Assembly: GCF_036567765.1 (NCBI RefSeq)
Contig: NZ_DATCTU010000081.1
Location: forward strand, 62,001 to 126,000
DNA from: Pseudobacteroides sp.
GTDB taxonomy: Bacteria > Bacillota > Clostridia > Acetivibrionales > DSM-2933
Length of the DNA stretch: 64,000 nt
Reading direction: 5' to 3'
Within the stretch, counting starts at the first letter, position 1. Each line of letters opens with the position of its first letter. Both the position numbers and the translations under genes were made by a program. The notes under the pieces were generated by a model, which was not told the origin of the DNA, did not search any database, and saw nothing but the letters and a program-made list of their open reading frames with translations. Positions 24,590-34,274 of the stretch are shown one piece after another.

Positions 24590-26929
24590 ATTTTTTTCCT
24601 GCCAGTCTATTATAGATATGTTACGCTTTTCTACTCTCTGACTAAGTATCGTTTCATCAGGAACCTCATACTCAAGAAGATTAAAAAACCCGTTCAGGTT
24701 TAAATCGTTATTAAAAAGTTCATTTATGAGGGAAGCATTATAGCTTATATTTGAATTGCCAAGAAAAATTATATTACCTGATGCTATTATTGATCCTTGG
24801 AATGCAAACCCATCCTCTATATAAATGTTACCGTCTACATATATAATACCCTTCGGAACGGTTTCCTTGCCTCCAATGATGCAGTTAGAGCCGCTAGTAC
24901 TTAAATCGGTATCCCTGTCACCATAGTAAAACATCCCTTTATCAATTCCATTGGAGTCTTTTATTATATAAGGCTCATTTGCCATTATCTTGTGAAGACC
25001 TGTATATTTGCCTGTATCACCCTTATAACTCTCCAGGTTTCTGGTCGGACTGACATAATCAAGCTTTGGTGCATCCAATGATAAGTCTCCTGCAATAAAA
25101 TCCTTGACAGCATTATGAAATTTGGTTATGCACTGTTCTTGAATAACATGAAATTCCGTAGGGTCATGTCCTCCAATATAATCATTAATGCCATATACCT
25201 GTCCGTTTGCGACAATAGCACCATTTGAGTATCCTATAAGGCTGCTGCCGTTTATTCCGTTATCGGTAATATTAATATTTTGAGTATCTATATAGCTCGA
25301 TCGCACTTCATCGTTTTTCCAAAGATTATCCCAAATACCCTTAAAATGCATCCCCCTGGAAGTAATAGAGGAAAAGGGGATTTGCTCCCCATTCAATGAT
25401 CTTCCTGCCATAAGCTTTACACTTGTACCTCCCATGTTATACGATGAAAAGTATGGTGTACCAGTAGAATATATTCCATTCTCGAACCAGTATAAAGGAT
25501 TTGCCTGACCTGTTTCCTCATCATTTTCCATAAATGCATTCCCTATTCTTCTTCCTGATTTTAACGCAGATATACCTGTCATGAAGGGATTGCCGTTTGT
25601 GTCCAAAGCGTTTTTGAAAAAAGTGCTCCCGCCTAAAAACAACTTGTTTTTTATATTTAAAATTGAATCACCGTTTACCGTTATACTACTCGAACGCTTA
25701 TATTTTGATCCATAAGCAAATGATTCCGAAACATCACCGCTGCCATCTACCATATACGCCGCATCAACAAAGCCATAATACTCACCTGAAATATTGACCT
25801 CAGATTCATTTGAGTCTATTTGAAGGTTATCTGTTATATAAACGTTTCCATTTAAATTTATCCTTGAATAATTTGATTTCTCATCCAATCTTACTGATCT
25901 TGCAAATGTTTCTCCGTTAATTGTAATATCCGATGATTGTGCTGTGGTATCATCCCCGTATATAGATTGAATGTACCCAAGCGTTGCCGCACTTCCATTT
26001 ATTGTAATTGATCCTTTAGATACCGCTCCTGTCTTTGCAGCATCAAACCCCAGTTCATTGTCATACTGGGCCACATCAGTACTCATGCCGGCAATTATTC
26101 CTCCGTACCGGTTTCCATCGGCTGCCACATCCTCTTCTCCTCCTGCATCAACCGGTATTGAGCCGAAGCTTAAAACATTTCCTGTTACATTGACATTTCC
26201 TGAAACTGTAAAAATATTTTTTTCAGCTACAAGTGCCTTGTTAAATATCCCCGGCCTTATCCTTTCCTTATTTATGGACACCTTACCCACTCCCTGGTAT
26301 GGTATACTGCTTGGGTCGGGAAGCAAATTAAAAACAACCTGAAGTCTCTTTACATAGTCATTAAATACTCCTTTTGTAATTACTTTTATTGTATGGCTGC
26401 TGTTATCATAAAACACTGATTCCAGATACATACTGCCGTGTTCAGGTCCCAAATCCTTGTAGGCTTTTCCTTGTGGGTCGGTGGTTGCCGTATTTAAAAG
26501 CGTTTTCATATACTCGGTATCAATACTGCCAAATTCGCTGTCCAAGTTATAATAAAACTCACTTAAGTACTTTGTCCTGAATTCATTTTCAGTATCAGGC
26601 CTTTTAATATTGCCATCTATTGTCCTTAGCTTTTCAGGATCAGTCTGAAGCAGGTCCTGAATATATGAAGAGGCCTCCGCTCTTGCTTGCTCCTGAAGCA
26701 ACGCAACCTTGGAATTTAACACACTTGCCACTTGCTCAACTGCGGATTCCGATGTGTAAAACGCCCTGTTAACATCACTGTGAAAGATGCTCATTTTAAA
26801 TCCGTTCATAGTGGCCATCACCAGTGATACACCAAGTAATGACATTATAATAAACATCAGCAATACCAATACCAACGCAGAGCCCCTATTTTTATTTTTT
26901 TTCATCGATCTTAACAATCTATAAGCCAT
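24578..26929 (-). CDS. PilX/GspK-like large minor pilin with beta-helix-like body
   Basis: 783 residues, last gene of the type IV pilus operon. The N-terminus NRG-SALVLVLLM is a class III leader and hydrophobic stem but lacks Glu5, as in PilX and GspK minor pilins. The stem is followed by a helical region (about 45-210) and a long region (about 215-640) with spaced phrases like ITINGSA, DITINGET, INLNGNVYITDN and ITVNGDSILNI, which look like turns of a beta-helix of bactofilin or cohesin-like polymer type. The C-terminus again has IYVDGNIYIEDG. It is far longer than usual PilX (about 200). A role as pilus-tip or adhesive minor pilin is inference. The start is supported by AGAGGTG. Confidence 0.8.
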   Translation of the reverse strand: MAYRLLRSMKKNKNRGSALVLVLLMFIIMSLLGVSLVMATMNGFKMSIFHSDVNRAFYTSESAVEQVASVLNSKVALLQEQARAEASSYIQDLLQTDPEKLRTIDGNIKRPDTENEFRTKYLSEFYYNLDSEFGSIDTEYMKTLLNTATTDPQGKAYKDLGPEHGSMYLESVFYDNSSHTIKVITKGVFNDYVKRLQVVFNLLPDPSSIPYQGVGKVSINKERIRPGIFNKALVAEKNIFTVSGNVNVTGNVLSFGSIPVDAGGEEDVAADGNRYGGIIAGMSTDVAQYDNELGFDAAKTGAVSKGSITINGSAATLGYIQSIYGDDTTAQSSDITINGETFARSVRLDEKSNYSRINLNGNVYITDNLQIDSNESEVNISGEYYGFVDAAYMVDGSGDVSESFAYGSKYKRSSSITVNGDSILNIKNKLFLGGSTFFKNALDTNGNPFMTGISALKSGRRIGNAFMENDEETGQANPLYWFENGIYSTGTPYFSSYNMGGTSVKLMAGRSLNGEQIPFSSITSRGMHFKGIWDNLWKNDEVRSSYIDTQNINITDNGINGSSLIGYSNGAIVANGQVYGINDYIGGHDPTEFHVIQEQCITKFHNAVKDFIAGDLSLDAPKLDYVSPTRNLESYKGDTGKYTGLHKIMANEPYIIKDSNGIDKGMFYYGDRDTDLSTSGSNCIIGGKETVPKGIIYVDGNIYIEDGFAFQGSIIASGNIIFLGNSNISYNASLINELFNNDLNLNGFFNLLEYEVPDETILSQRVEKRNISIIDWQEKNEGR

Positions 26930-26938
26930 AATACACCT

Positions 26939-27763
26939 CTACTTATTAACAAATGATACAAGCCTATTTACAGCATCCTCTCCTTTATAGACGGTTATTT
27001 CAACTTTATATAAAACATCCGAATATTGAACCTGCCCGCTTATAGCATCGTTACGGGTAAAGCTTTTGTCTCCGTTGTTTATCAAAACAAGCCTTTCATC
27101 ATTATCATCTACAATATAAAAATTAACGTTTTTATCTACTGAAGGATCTATATTCACATAAAGCTCAAGCTTGTGGGTACCTTCCTCGGTAAAGCTTATT
27201 TTTATGTTGATTTCTGCGTCAGGAAAAATCCCTCCCGTTCTTTGAATGATATTTCCTTTGTAAAGTTCGTAATTATAATTAGTCACGTTTTTTTTTATAA
27301 CAAGATTGTATTTTTCCGGCACTCCACCACTTGCAAGGCTGTATGCAGAGCCGTCAAGACTTACCGATGTGCTGTCCACTATAAATTCCTGGCACATTAA
27401 AATATTATTAAGATTTAAATCATACTGATCCGAACTTTCAGGAAGATCATGTCGGTTTATCTCATCTATTCTGTAATAAATCCGGTACATGTCCTCATCT
27501 TGGTACAGGGCCTCACCTTTACCCGCTCGATCCTCCAGAAGTAAAGGCCTTGCCTTGATATCATCCATTGCCCTTTGAGACATAGCAGATGAATACAGCT
27601 TGTCTTTTGATGCTATATTGTTATTTGTAGCAGATAAAAAGGTTCCTAAGAAAGGAACAACAATAACGGAAAATATACTTACAGCAACGAGCACTTCGGG
27701 GAGGGTGACTCCTCCGGCTCTTCCAAATCTCTTTATTCGCATGCTTTTAAATGGGATTTTCAC
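26939..27763 (-). CDS. Prepilin-type N-methylation protein (minor pilin)
   Basis: 274 residues. A short leader ends GRAGG, followed by VTLPEVLVAVSIF with Glu5, the recognition site of the PilD peptidase, then a hydrophobic stem and a soluble beta-rich domain. The GTG at 27763 with GGTGGGGAG upstream is chosen; another GTG at 27775 overlaps the preceding region. It directly follows pilO (stop at 27776). It is probably a PilV/PilW-type minor pilin. Confidence 0.82.
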   Translation of the reverse strand: MKIPFKSMRIKRFGRAGGVTLPEVLVAVSIFSVIVVPFLGTFLSATNNNIASKDKLYSSAMSQRAMDDIKARPLLLEDRAGKGEALYQDEDMYRIYYRIDEINRHDLPESSDQYDLNLNNILMCQEFIVDSTSVSLDGSAYSLASGGVPEKYNLVIKKNVTNYNYELYKGNIIQRTGGIFPDAEINIKISFTEEGTHKLELYVNIDPSVDKNVNFYIVDDNDERLVLINNGDKSFTRNDAISGQVQYSDVLYKVEITVYKGEDAVNRLVSFVNK

Positions 27764-27775
27764 TGCTCTCCCCAC

Positions 27776-29107
27776 CTATCTGTAAGATATAATAATATTG
27801 GGCTGAATATTCTCAAACTTCACCCTGGGATTATTCTTATCCTCATTAATTACATTAACCTTAACATTCATACTGGTCTTATTTATAATATTTATAACAG
27901 CAGATGATTTGTCGCTCAGGAACTTTCTAGGTGTTGAGTCAACCAAGAGGGTTATTTCATTGCCCTCAGGAATGAATTCATGTGTATTAATATACTGATC
28001 GGGAAAAGCTTCCTGGTTGGTTTTAAACTTAAAATAATATTTACCTTTTACTCCTTCAACAAAAAGCTCTGTATTCACCTCTTTGCTGCTATCTCCATAA
28101 ACGACGGGAGTGTTCCAGTTTGTCCCTGTCTGCACTGCTTTTTTTGCAGTCAGGGAAACCGTAGGGGGAGCAATATTATCTCCGTATGGCATTACCCTCA
28201 TTGTAAAATCGTACTTTTTAATCTCACCTAAAGTTAAATTTTTAGTATTATCGCCAATGTTGCTGTTTTTAACTATATCCTGTTCAACATAGCCCTCATA
28301 GGGATTAAAAATATCCTGCCTTATATCTTTCTCTGAAACAGGTATATCCTTATCATCTATAATTTTCTCTCCAGCTTTACTGCTTGATATGCCTAGAAAG
28401 CTTAAATTAAGGCTAAAATTCAATTCATCATCCTTAACCTTATTTATTTGGAGTTGACTGTACAATGTTTTGTTCTTCATCTCCTCAATGTTTTTTAAAA
28501 ATCCTTCTATCTGATTTATTTTACCTGTTCCCATCAGCTTTATTCCAATCTTATAGCCTTCTCCGTTTTTTATCGTTGATTTACCGTTCAAATCCAATTG
28601 AGGTGAAAGCCCTAATTCATTTATGAAATCCTGGATTTTCTTACCGTAGGCATCTAGGGGAATAGCTGCTGCAGTATCCTGGGGAGTAGGCAATATTCCC
28701 TGGTCTGCACTGGCTGCGTTGGTAACCTGCGGTATATCCCCTCCAGCATTTTTTATAGCAGAAGTTCCTGACTTTTCATCAAATTTGATACTGCTGATAT
28801 TTACTCCCGATGAAGAGGCAAGTTTTTTCAATATCACAAAAACTTCATCATAATTTAAATTGGTAGGATACTTAGATTTCAGATCCTGCAATCTTTGATT
28901 CAAAAATTTTAATTCACTTTCAATGTTGTTGCTCTTTTCCTTATAAATGAGGTTGTAGGAATAAATATCCTTCTTCTCGTTAATTTCCTTTTTGATACTC
29001 GAAATAGATTTGAACTGCGGACTGAAGAAAAATTTCCAAGAGAAAAACACCAATAAAAACACACCTACAAAAGTCAGTATTTTTTTATCTTTTGCCGTAA
29101 AATTCAT
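27776..29107 (-). CDS. pilO: PilO-like pilus assembly protein, extended
   Basis: 443 residues, about twice the usual PilO. One N-terminal membrane helix (about 13-30), a coiled coil (about 40-80) and a ferredoxin-like domain (about 85-215) match PilO of the PilM-N-O-P inner-membrane platform. The remaining about 220 residues, starting near KAGEKIIDDKDI, have phrases such as TFTMRVMPYG and KYYFKFKT, a beta-rich region that may replace the missing PilP (inference). It is 72 bases after pilN; no pilP or pilQ is in the locus, as expected for a bacterium without an outer membrane. Confidence 0.8.
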   Translation of the reverse strand: MNFTAKDKKILTFVGVFLLVFFSWKFFFSPQFKSISSIKKEINEKKDIYSYNLIYKEKSNNIESELKFLNQRLQDLKSKYPTNLNYDEVFVILKKLASSSGVNISSIKFDEKSGTSAIKNAGGDIPQVTNAASADQGILPTPQDTAAAIPLDAYGKKIQDFINELGLSPQLDLNGKSTIKNGEGYKIGIKLMGTGKINQIEGFLKNIEEMKNKTLYSQLQINKVKDDELNFSLNLSFLGISSSKAGEKIIDDKDIPVSEKDIRQDIFNPYEGYVEQDIVKNSNIGDNTKNLTLGEIKKYDFTMRVMPYGDNIAPPTVSLTAKKAVQTGTNWNTPVVYGDSSKEVNTELFVEGVKGKYYFKFKTNQEAFPDQYINTHEFIPEGNEITLLVDSTPRKFLSDKSSAVINIINKTSMNVKVNVINEDKNNPRVKFENIQPNIIISYR

Positions 29108-29178
29108 TTTACCACATCCTATTTCGTTACTATTTAAAGAACAGAATCATGAAATTATTTAGTCAACCTTCACAAATC

Positions 29179-29874
29179 CTATTTTATTAAATAATTTAGA
29201 GTCATATCGAAGTTATAGCTTACTATGGTCTCATTAGCCTCAGTGCTTAAAGCCTGGTCATTTGCTTGACTGCCGGTATTCTTGGCCTTGGCTGTACTGT
29301 TTTTTTTATTTTTAGCCGCCCCCGGCAAAGGAGTTGCAATTACTGATTTGATATTCTGTGTTGTTTGAGTCTTTTGAATTGAAGATATATAAATATTGTC
29401 AAAGAAATTATCTTTTCTAAGGCTATACAAAAATGACACTATGTCATCTTCAGATGCACTGTTTCCTATTAAAAGTATATTAACATTGCCATCATTCTTA
29501 TTTGTAATACTGAAATCCGATATAAAAAGCTTCTTTGGCATGGACTGCCTGATTTTTTCAATAACTTTTATACTGCTGAAAGAATACATTGACAATTTCT
29601 CAGACTCTGTTTTAAGGTTTAAAAACCTCATATTGGCATCTGCCAGTTTATCCTGATTAACCTTATATCCGGTAGTGGTTTCTACCCCCTTTTGAATGTC
29701 TTCCAATTGGGCTTTAAGCTTTAGCTTGGTATACACCGGATATGCTACAGCTGCAATTATTGCAAAGCCCAATAAAAATGCAGAAAGAAATATCAGCTTT
29801 TTCTTTTCCTTTTTTCTTTTATTCAGATAGTAACTTTTCGGTATAAGATTTAGATCCTTCAATCTTCTTCCCAC
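29179..29874 (-). CDS. pilN: PilN-like pilus assembly protein
   Basis: 231 residues. The N-terminal cytoplasmic tail has DLNLIPKSY, the short motif by which PilN binds PilM, followed by one membrane helix (about 28-48), a coiled coil and a ferredoxin-like domain. A low-complexity stretch of Ala, Asn and Lys (about 180-215) precedes the end. It starts 3 bases after the upstream pseudopilin gene and is followed by pilO. It joins the inner-membrane alignment platform of the pilus. Confidence 0.88.
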   Translation of the reverse strand: MGRRLKDLNLIPKSYYLNKRKKEKKKLIFLSAFLLGFAIIAAVAYPVYTKLKLKAQLEDIQKGVETTTGYKVNQDKLADANMRFLNLKTESEKLSMYSFSSIKVIEKIRQSMPKKLFISDFSITNKNDGNVNILLIGNSASEDDIVSFLYSLRKDNFFDNIYISSIQKTQTTQNIKSVIATPLPGAAKNKKNSTAKAKNTGSQANDQALSTEANETIVSYNFDMTLNYLIK

Positions 29875-29877
29875 CTT

Positions 29878-30369
29878 TTATCCAGTCTTTCTGCGGTAGC
29901 TGCTTTGCAGCATTATAGGGTAGCTTTTACCAACCTTAATTCCAATGGCTATTTTTATTATATGGCTGTCATAACCCAATGGCTTTTCGCTTTGAACGCT
30001 AAAGTCCAGAAGAATAATGTTGTCCTCAGGTTTAAAGACAGGCTCGGCATTTCTTAATAATGTTTGATTTCCAGAAATATTAGCCAATTTGTAAACAAGA
30101 TCTTCCTTTATAGGGTCATCCTTAACAATGTTAAGAGTTTTCCCGCTGTCCCCAATACTAATATCAGGATTGTCATTCATCCTGATATCCTCAACTATCC
30201 TATCCATAACTTCCCTTGCCTTTTGTGTTGCAATAAGGATATCGCTTTCCACATAGTAGTTACTGAATCCTGAATACAGAACCGTGGAGATGGGCACCAT
30301 AATTACCCCTAATATGGCTATAGAAATAAGCAATTCAACTAGAGTTGCACCTTTTCTTAAATGAAGCAT
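29878..30369 (-). CDS. Type IV pseudopilin
   Basis: 163 residues. The leader MLHLRKG is followed by ATLVELLISIAILG with Glu5, a class III prepilin site processed by PilD. The soluble part is short. It lies between pilM (28 bases) and pilN (3 bases). Its position among assembly genes suggests a minor pilin or pseudopilin of the base of the fibre. Confidence 0.85.
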   Translation of the reverse strand: MLHLRKGATLVELLISIAILGVIMVPISTVLYSGFSNYYVESDILIATQKAREVMDRIVEDIRMNDNPDISIGDSGKTLNIVKDDPIKEDLVYKLANISGNQTLLRNAEPVFKPEDNIILLDFSVQSEKPLGYDSHIIKIAIGIKVGKSYPIMLQSSYRRKTG

Positions 30370-30397
30370 ATATCATCACCCTTTAAAGGCAAGCCTG

Positions 30398-31483
30398 TTA
30401 TTCCCTAACCAAGGCACCTGTCACATTTGCTAAATAAACAAATTCGGCAACAAGTTTGTCCTTGCTTTTCTTCCCTTTGTATTCCAAACTTAAAAACTTA
30501 TGTAAAAACTCCACCGGAACATTAAAATAGCTTCCTATATATTTGTCTAATCCTTGGAGCTGACTACCTCCACCGCATATGTAAATCTTTTCTATTCTTC
30601 CGAAGGATGATCTTGAAATATAAAAATCAACAAGTCTGTTTATATCAATTATAAGGCTGTTAACAGCAGGCTTCATCGAATTACAGAGACTTACGCTTTC
30701 AAAGGGTTCATTTAACTCTTCATCTTCATTGAAAATTCTGCCCCTTTCGAGCTTAATCTTCTCAGCATTTTCAGAATCGACTTCCATGTTGTTTGAAATA
30801 TATCTATCTATCTCTCTGCTGCCCATAAGCAAAATTCTGTTAAACATAAGCTTGCCTTTATGATAAATATACACGCCTGTTGTATCCGCCCCAATATCTA
30901 AAACAACAAACTCCTCTATTCCTTTATCAGTAAAACAAGCTGCTTTTGTATTATCAATTCCAAACAACAGCTTTGTTATGGAATTTGCAGGAATATCAAT
31001 AGCTTCCATATCCATGTTTAATTTTTCGGCTATTTTCATATACTCATCAGCCTGCTTTAAAGGAACTGCAACCAGTAATACCCTGCACATATTATCACTG
31101 TTTGCAGAACTTTCATCAAGCACACGGAAATCCATGACATAGTTGTCCAAGTCTACAGGAAAGTATTGCTGTGCATCGTATTTTAGTATGTTATCTATTT
31201 CCTCGTCCGTTGACTTAGGCAACTGCACCTCCCTTGTTATAACACCTGTTCCTGAAATATTCATAATAAGTTTACCGGCTTTAATCCGGTTCCTTTTGAT
31301 TATTTCCTTAATGGTTGATGCAACTGCTTCTATATCGGTTATTTTCCCATCATTAATCATGTTATCAGGAGATTTGACAATATCATACTCCAGAACGGTT
31401 ATGGCCTGCTTACCATAACAGCCCCATACAGCTTTAATGTTTTTATTACCTATATCAACTGCAAGAAAAGTTTTCTTTAACAT
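30398..31483 (-). CDS. pilM: PilM-like actin-fold ATPase
   Basis: 361 residues. Begins MLKKTFLAVDIGNKNIKA (phosphate-1 motif of the FtsA/PilM actin fold), with VLDIGADTTGVYI (phosphate-2) and ICGGGSQLQGLDKYI (adenosine motif). It binds the N-terminal tail of PilN on the cytoplasmic side of the membrane. The ATG at 31483 fits the family start; a TTG at 31519, overlapping the stop of pilD as TTGA, is an alternative that would add 12 residues and couple translation. The ribosome binding site is weak in both cases. Confidence 0.88.
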   Translation of the reverse strand: MLKKTFLAVDIGNKNIKAVWGCYGKQAITVLEYDIVKSPDNMINDGKITDIEAVASTIKEIIKRNRIKAGKLIMNISGTGVITREVQLPKSTDEEIDNILKYDAQQYFPVDLDNYVMDFRVLDESSANSDNMCRVLLVAVPLKQADEYMKIAEKLNMDMEAIDIPANSITKLLFGIDNTKAACFTDKGIEEFVVLDIGADTTGVYIYHKGKLMFNRILLMGSREIDRYISNNMEVDSENAEKIKLERGRIFNEDEELNEPFESVSLCNSMKPAVNSLIIDINRLVDFYISRSSFGRIEKIYICGGGSQLQGLDKYIGSYFNVPVEFLHKFLSLEYKGKKSKDKLVAEFVYLANVTGALVRE

Positions 31484-31515
31484 AATCTCACACGACCTTT
31501 GGCCTATGATTATTT

Positions 31516-32307
31516 TCAATAAAACAGCTTAATAATTTCCCCTCCGAACAGCAAAGTAATATAAGTCCCAACAGAAATAAAGCTTCCAAAAGCAATATTC
31601 CCTTTTTTATCTTCTCTTTTAAGTACTGCACCAATCAAAACTGCAAGGGCACTTATTACAAAAGATATGAGAAGTGCAACAATGCCCATTTTCCAACCGA
31701 TATAACCGCCTATGACGGCAAAAAGCTTTATATCACCGAATCCAAACGCTTCCTTCTTCAATAGTCCCATGCATATCAATGATACAATCAGCAAAAACCC
31801 TGACCCTGATACCATACCAACGATAGGATTCCACCAATTACCATCTCCATAAATATCCAAAGGCCTGAAGAAGTTATATACTATAACCGCTACACTCCCC
31901 AAAAACCCTATTATAACCAAGCTGTTGGGTATCTTCCTGTGTTTTAAATCTATAAAGAATACAACAATAAGTATGGACATCAGGAAAGCTGCTGCAAAAA
32001 ATTCTATATATTGCCCGCTCTGACCATACTTATAAAACAAAGGTAAATAAATGATTGCTGTGAGGAGTTCCATCATCAGATACTTAATAGGTATCTTAAC
32101 CTTGCAGTACCTGCACTTTCCTCTTAGAAACAAATAGCTAAACAGGGGTACAAGGTCGAACACAGTCAACCTTGTACCGCATTTTGGGCAATGTGACGGT
32201 GGTTTTACTACAGACTCCCCTAATGGCATCCGATAAATGCACACATTTAAGAACGAGCCTATAATTAAACCGTAAGTAAACACAAGAATGTAATAATATA
32301 CTGTCAT
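31516..32307 (-). CDS. pilD: Prepilin peptidase / N-methyltransferase
   Basis: 263 residues with several membrane segments. The N-terminal zinc motif CPKC and CRYC, the aspartates in FIDLKHRKIPN and GFGDIKLFAVIGG (A24 family catalytic pair) are visible. It cleaves and methylates the prepilin leader of the pilins in this operon. It follows the pilin gene and overlaps a possible early start of pilM. Confidence 0.95.
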   Translation of the reverse strand: MTVYYYILVFTYGLIIGSFLNVCIYRMPLGESVVKPPSHCPKCGTRLTVFDLVPLFSYLFLRGKCRYCKVKIPIKYLMMELLTAIIYLPLFYKYGQSGQYIEFFAAAFLMSILIVVFFIDLKHRKIPNSLVIIGFLGSVAVIVYNFFRPLDIYGDGNWWNPIVGMVSGSGFLLIVSLICMGLLKKEAFGFGDIKLFAVIGGYIGWKMGIVALLISFVISALAVLIGAVLKREDKKGNIAFGSFISVGTYITLLFGGEIIKLFY

Positions 32308-32377
32308 AATTTTGTCATACGTCCTCTCTATTGAGTCTTATCGATGGTAAATTCAACCGATGATATACTTAAATTTG

Positions 32378-32773
32378 TTAATTTAACATAATTTGATCAG
32401 CACTTTCTGTGATACTTGCTCCTTGCGTCACCCAAATCGATTTACCATCCGAACTCTTATTTAAAATCCATTTTGTATTAGTTGTGTGATTAGGTGTAGG
32501 AATTGTTTGAATTTCAACCTTGATAGCATTCAATATATCTGTTTTGTTTGTATTTAAAGCACCGGTTAGGTTAATCTTTCCGCTTGCAGCAAGTCTTTTT
32601 ACGCAACTATCTATAGTTGCTAAATTTGCAGAATCTGCTTTAGTCTGTGCATCTGAAAGGTATCCCATTATTGAAGGTGTAACTACCGCTGCCAGTACGC
32701 CCAAAATAGCCACAACTACTATTAATTCCGTTAATGTAAAGCCTTTTCTGTTTCTAATGAGTTTTTTAATCAT
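32378..32773 (-). CDS. pilA: Type IV major pilin candidate
   Basis: 131 residues. The leader MIKKLIRNRKG is followed by FTLTELIVVVAILG with Glu5. The short globular part has no disulfide pair (one cysteine, in DSCVKRL). AAGGAGG precedes the ATG. Its size, best ribosome binding site of the locus and place between pilC and pilD make it the likely major pilin (inference). Confidence 0.88.
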   Translation of the reverse strand: MIKKLIRNRKGFTLTELIVVVAILGVLAAVVTPSIMGYLSDAQTKADSANLATIDSCVKRLAASGKINLTGALNTNKTDILNAIKVEIQTIPTPNHTTNTKWILNKSSDGKSIWVTQGASITESADQIMLN

Positions 32774-32857
32774 ATTAACATCCTCCTTGAATTTATATGA
32801 AAAGTATTGAGAAATGAAATTCCAGCAACACTTTTCATGTAGTTAAGTTCCACCTGC

Positions 32858-34072
32858 TTACCCTAGATTTTTGTACATCCCAAAAACAGGCATGATCATT
32901 GAGATTACAATAAACCCCACTACTAACGCAAGTACCAGTATCATAACTGGTTCAATCAAGGAAATTAACTGGCTTATGGATGTATCCAACTCTTCATCGT
33001 AAAAATCTGCAACTTTTCCTACGATATCGTCCAAAGAACCGGCTTCTTCACCAATGCTGATCATCTGGGTTACCATTACCGGAAATATTCCAATACCTTC
33101 AAGTGGACTTGCCAGGTTTGATCCTCTTTTTATCTCTTCTCTAACTTTGACTAATCCATCAGATACAATCTGATTGTTAACTACCTTATCAACTACTTCC
33201 AGTGCCTGTATCAGCGGGACGCCAGTTTCAAGGAGAAGGCTCAATGCTCTGGCAAACCTTGATGCAAGTATCTTTCTGTAGTTCTTTCCGACCTTGGGTG
33301 TTTTGAGAATTATTGTACTGATTATCAACCTCCCTTTTATTGACTTTCTAAACTTTGAGAATAAATAAATCGATACCGCAATAAATGATGCTGCACCTAT
33401 TAAAAACCATATATTTGTAACTGTATGGCTTATACCTAGCAAAATTTTTGTGGGCAGCGGAAGCCCTGTTCCCATAGACGAGAACATGCTCATAAACTTG
33501 GGAACCACAAATGCCAACATGAAAATAACAACTGCTACTGCAATACACCCTATAATCATGGGATACATCATGGCTGTTTTTATTTTTTGTCTGATTCTGT
33601 TTTCCTTTACAAAGTGTAGTGCAAGCCTGTCCAAAACCAGATCAAGGGTACCGCTTACCTCACCCACTTCAATCATGCTTATAAGAATGATTGGTAATGT
33701 ATCAGAGTGTAAATTCAGAGCTTCAGACAATGAATTGCCTTTTTGAACATCATCATAAACATCGTTTATGAGTTGTGCCAACCTGGGATTTTCTGTTTGC
33801 CGTCTCAAAAGATCCAACGATCCCACTACCGAAACACCTGCATTAATCATTGTATAAAACTGCCTGCAGAAAATAGCAAAATCATTGGACGCTATCTTTT
33901 TCCTGGATTTAAGAGTGTTTCCCTTTTTGACTGAACTGACCTCTTTTATGTCCATTGGAAACAATCCCTTATTTCTTAAAAAAGTGGCTACATTATCAAC
34001 ATCATTTGCATCAAATTTGCCTGTTACAATGGCACCTGCCGATGTTTTGGCCGTATAAGCAAATGAAGCCAA
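32858..34072 (-). CDS. pilC: PilC-type inner-membrane platform protein
   Basis: 404 residues, two T2SS-F domains (about 70-190 and 270-395) separated by membrane segments, typical of PilC/GspF. The repeated phrases FCRQFYTMINAGV and ASRFARALSLLLETGVP begin each domain. The start is TTG at 34072, with GGGAGGGAG upstream. A 202-base gap from pilT contains a promoter candidate at 34125-34153. It works with PilB and PilT as the membrane motor platform. Confidence 0.94.
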   Translation of the reverse strand: MASFAYTAKTSAGAIVTGKFDANDVDNVATFLRNKGLFPMDIKEVSSVKKGNTLKSRKKIASNDFAIFCRQFYTMINAGVSVVGSLDLLRRQTENPRLAQLINDVYDDVQKGNSLSEALNLHSDTLPIILISMIEVGEVSGTLDLVLDRLALHFVKENRIRQKIKTAMMYPMIIGCIAVAVVIFMLAFVVPKFMSMFSSMGTGLPLPTKILLGISHTVTNIWFLIGAASFIAVSIYLFSKFRKSIKGRLIISTIILKTPKVGKNYRKILASRFARALSLLLETGVPLIQALEVVDKVVNNQIVSDGLVKVREEIKRGSNLASPLEGIGIFPVMVTQMISIGEEAGSLDDIVGKVADFYDEELDTSISQLISLIEPVMILVLALVVGFIVISMIMPVFGMYKNLG

Positions 34073-34124
34073 TTTACTCCCTCCCTGTTGTCTGGCGTAT
34101 TTGAATCACTCAAATAACAAATAT

Positions 34125-34153
34125 ATTATATTTTTATATAAGAAATAAAACAA
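34125..34153 (-). promoter_or_regulatory. Possible internal promoter before pilC and the pilin gene
   Basis: On the minus strand TTGTTT (34153-34148), a 17-base spacer and TATAAT (34130-34125). It could raise pilin expression relative to the ATPases. Confidence 0.5.
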
Positions 34154-34274
34154 TAAAAATTTATGAAAACTAACAAGAGCTGTGTTTGAGATATTTTGAT
34201 TAAAGAATAGAAAGAAGCAAAGTACTTCTTCATATCCATTTTATCACATCATCCTTAATTTATCAATAGATTTG

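Noticed and set aside
30398..31519. TTG start at 31519 for pilM by translational coupling
   Set aside because: Possible (overlaps the pilD stop), but the family starts at MLKKTFLAVDIG and the TTG has no ribosome binding site at proper distance; kept as alternative only.
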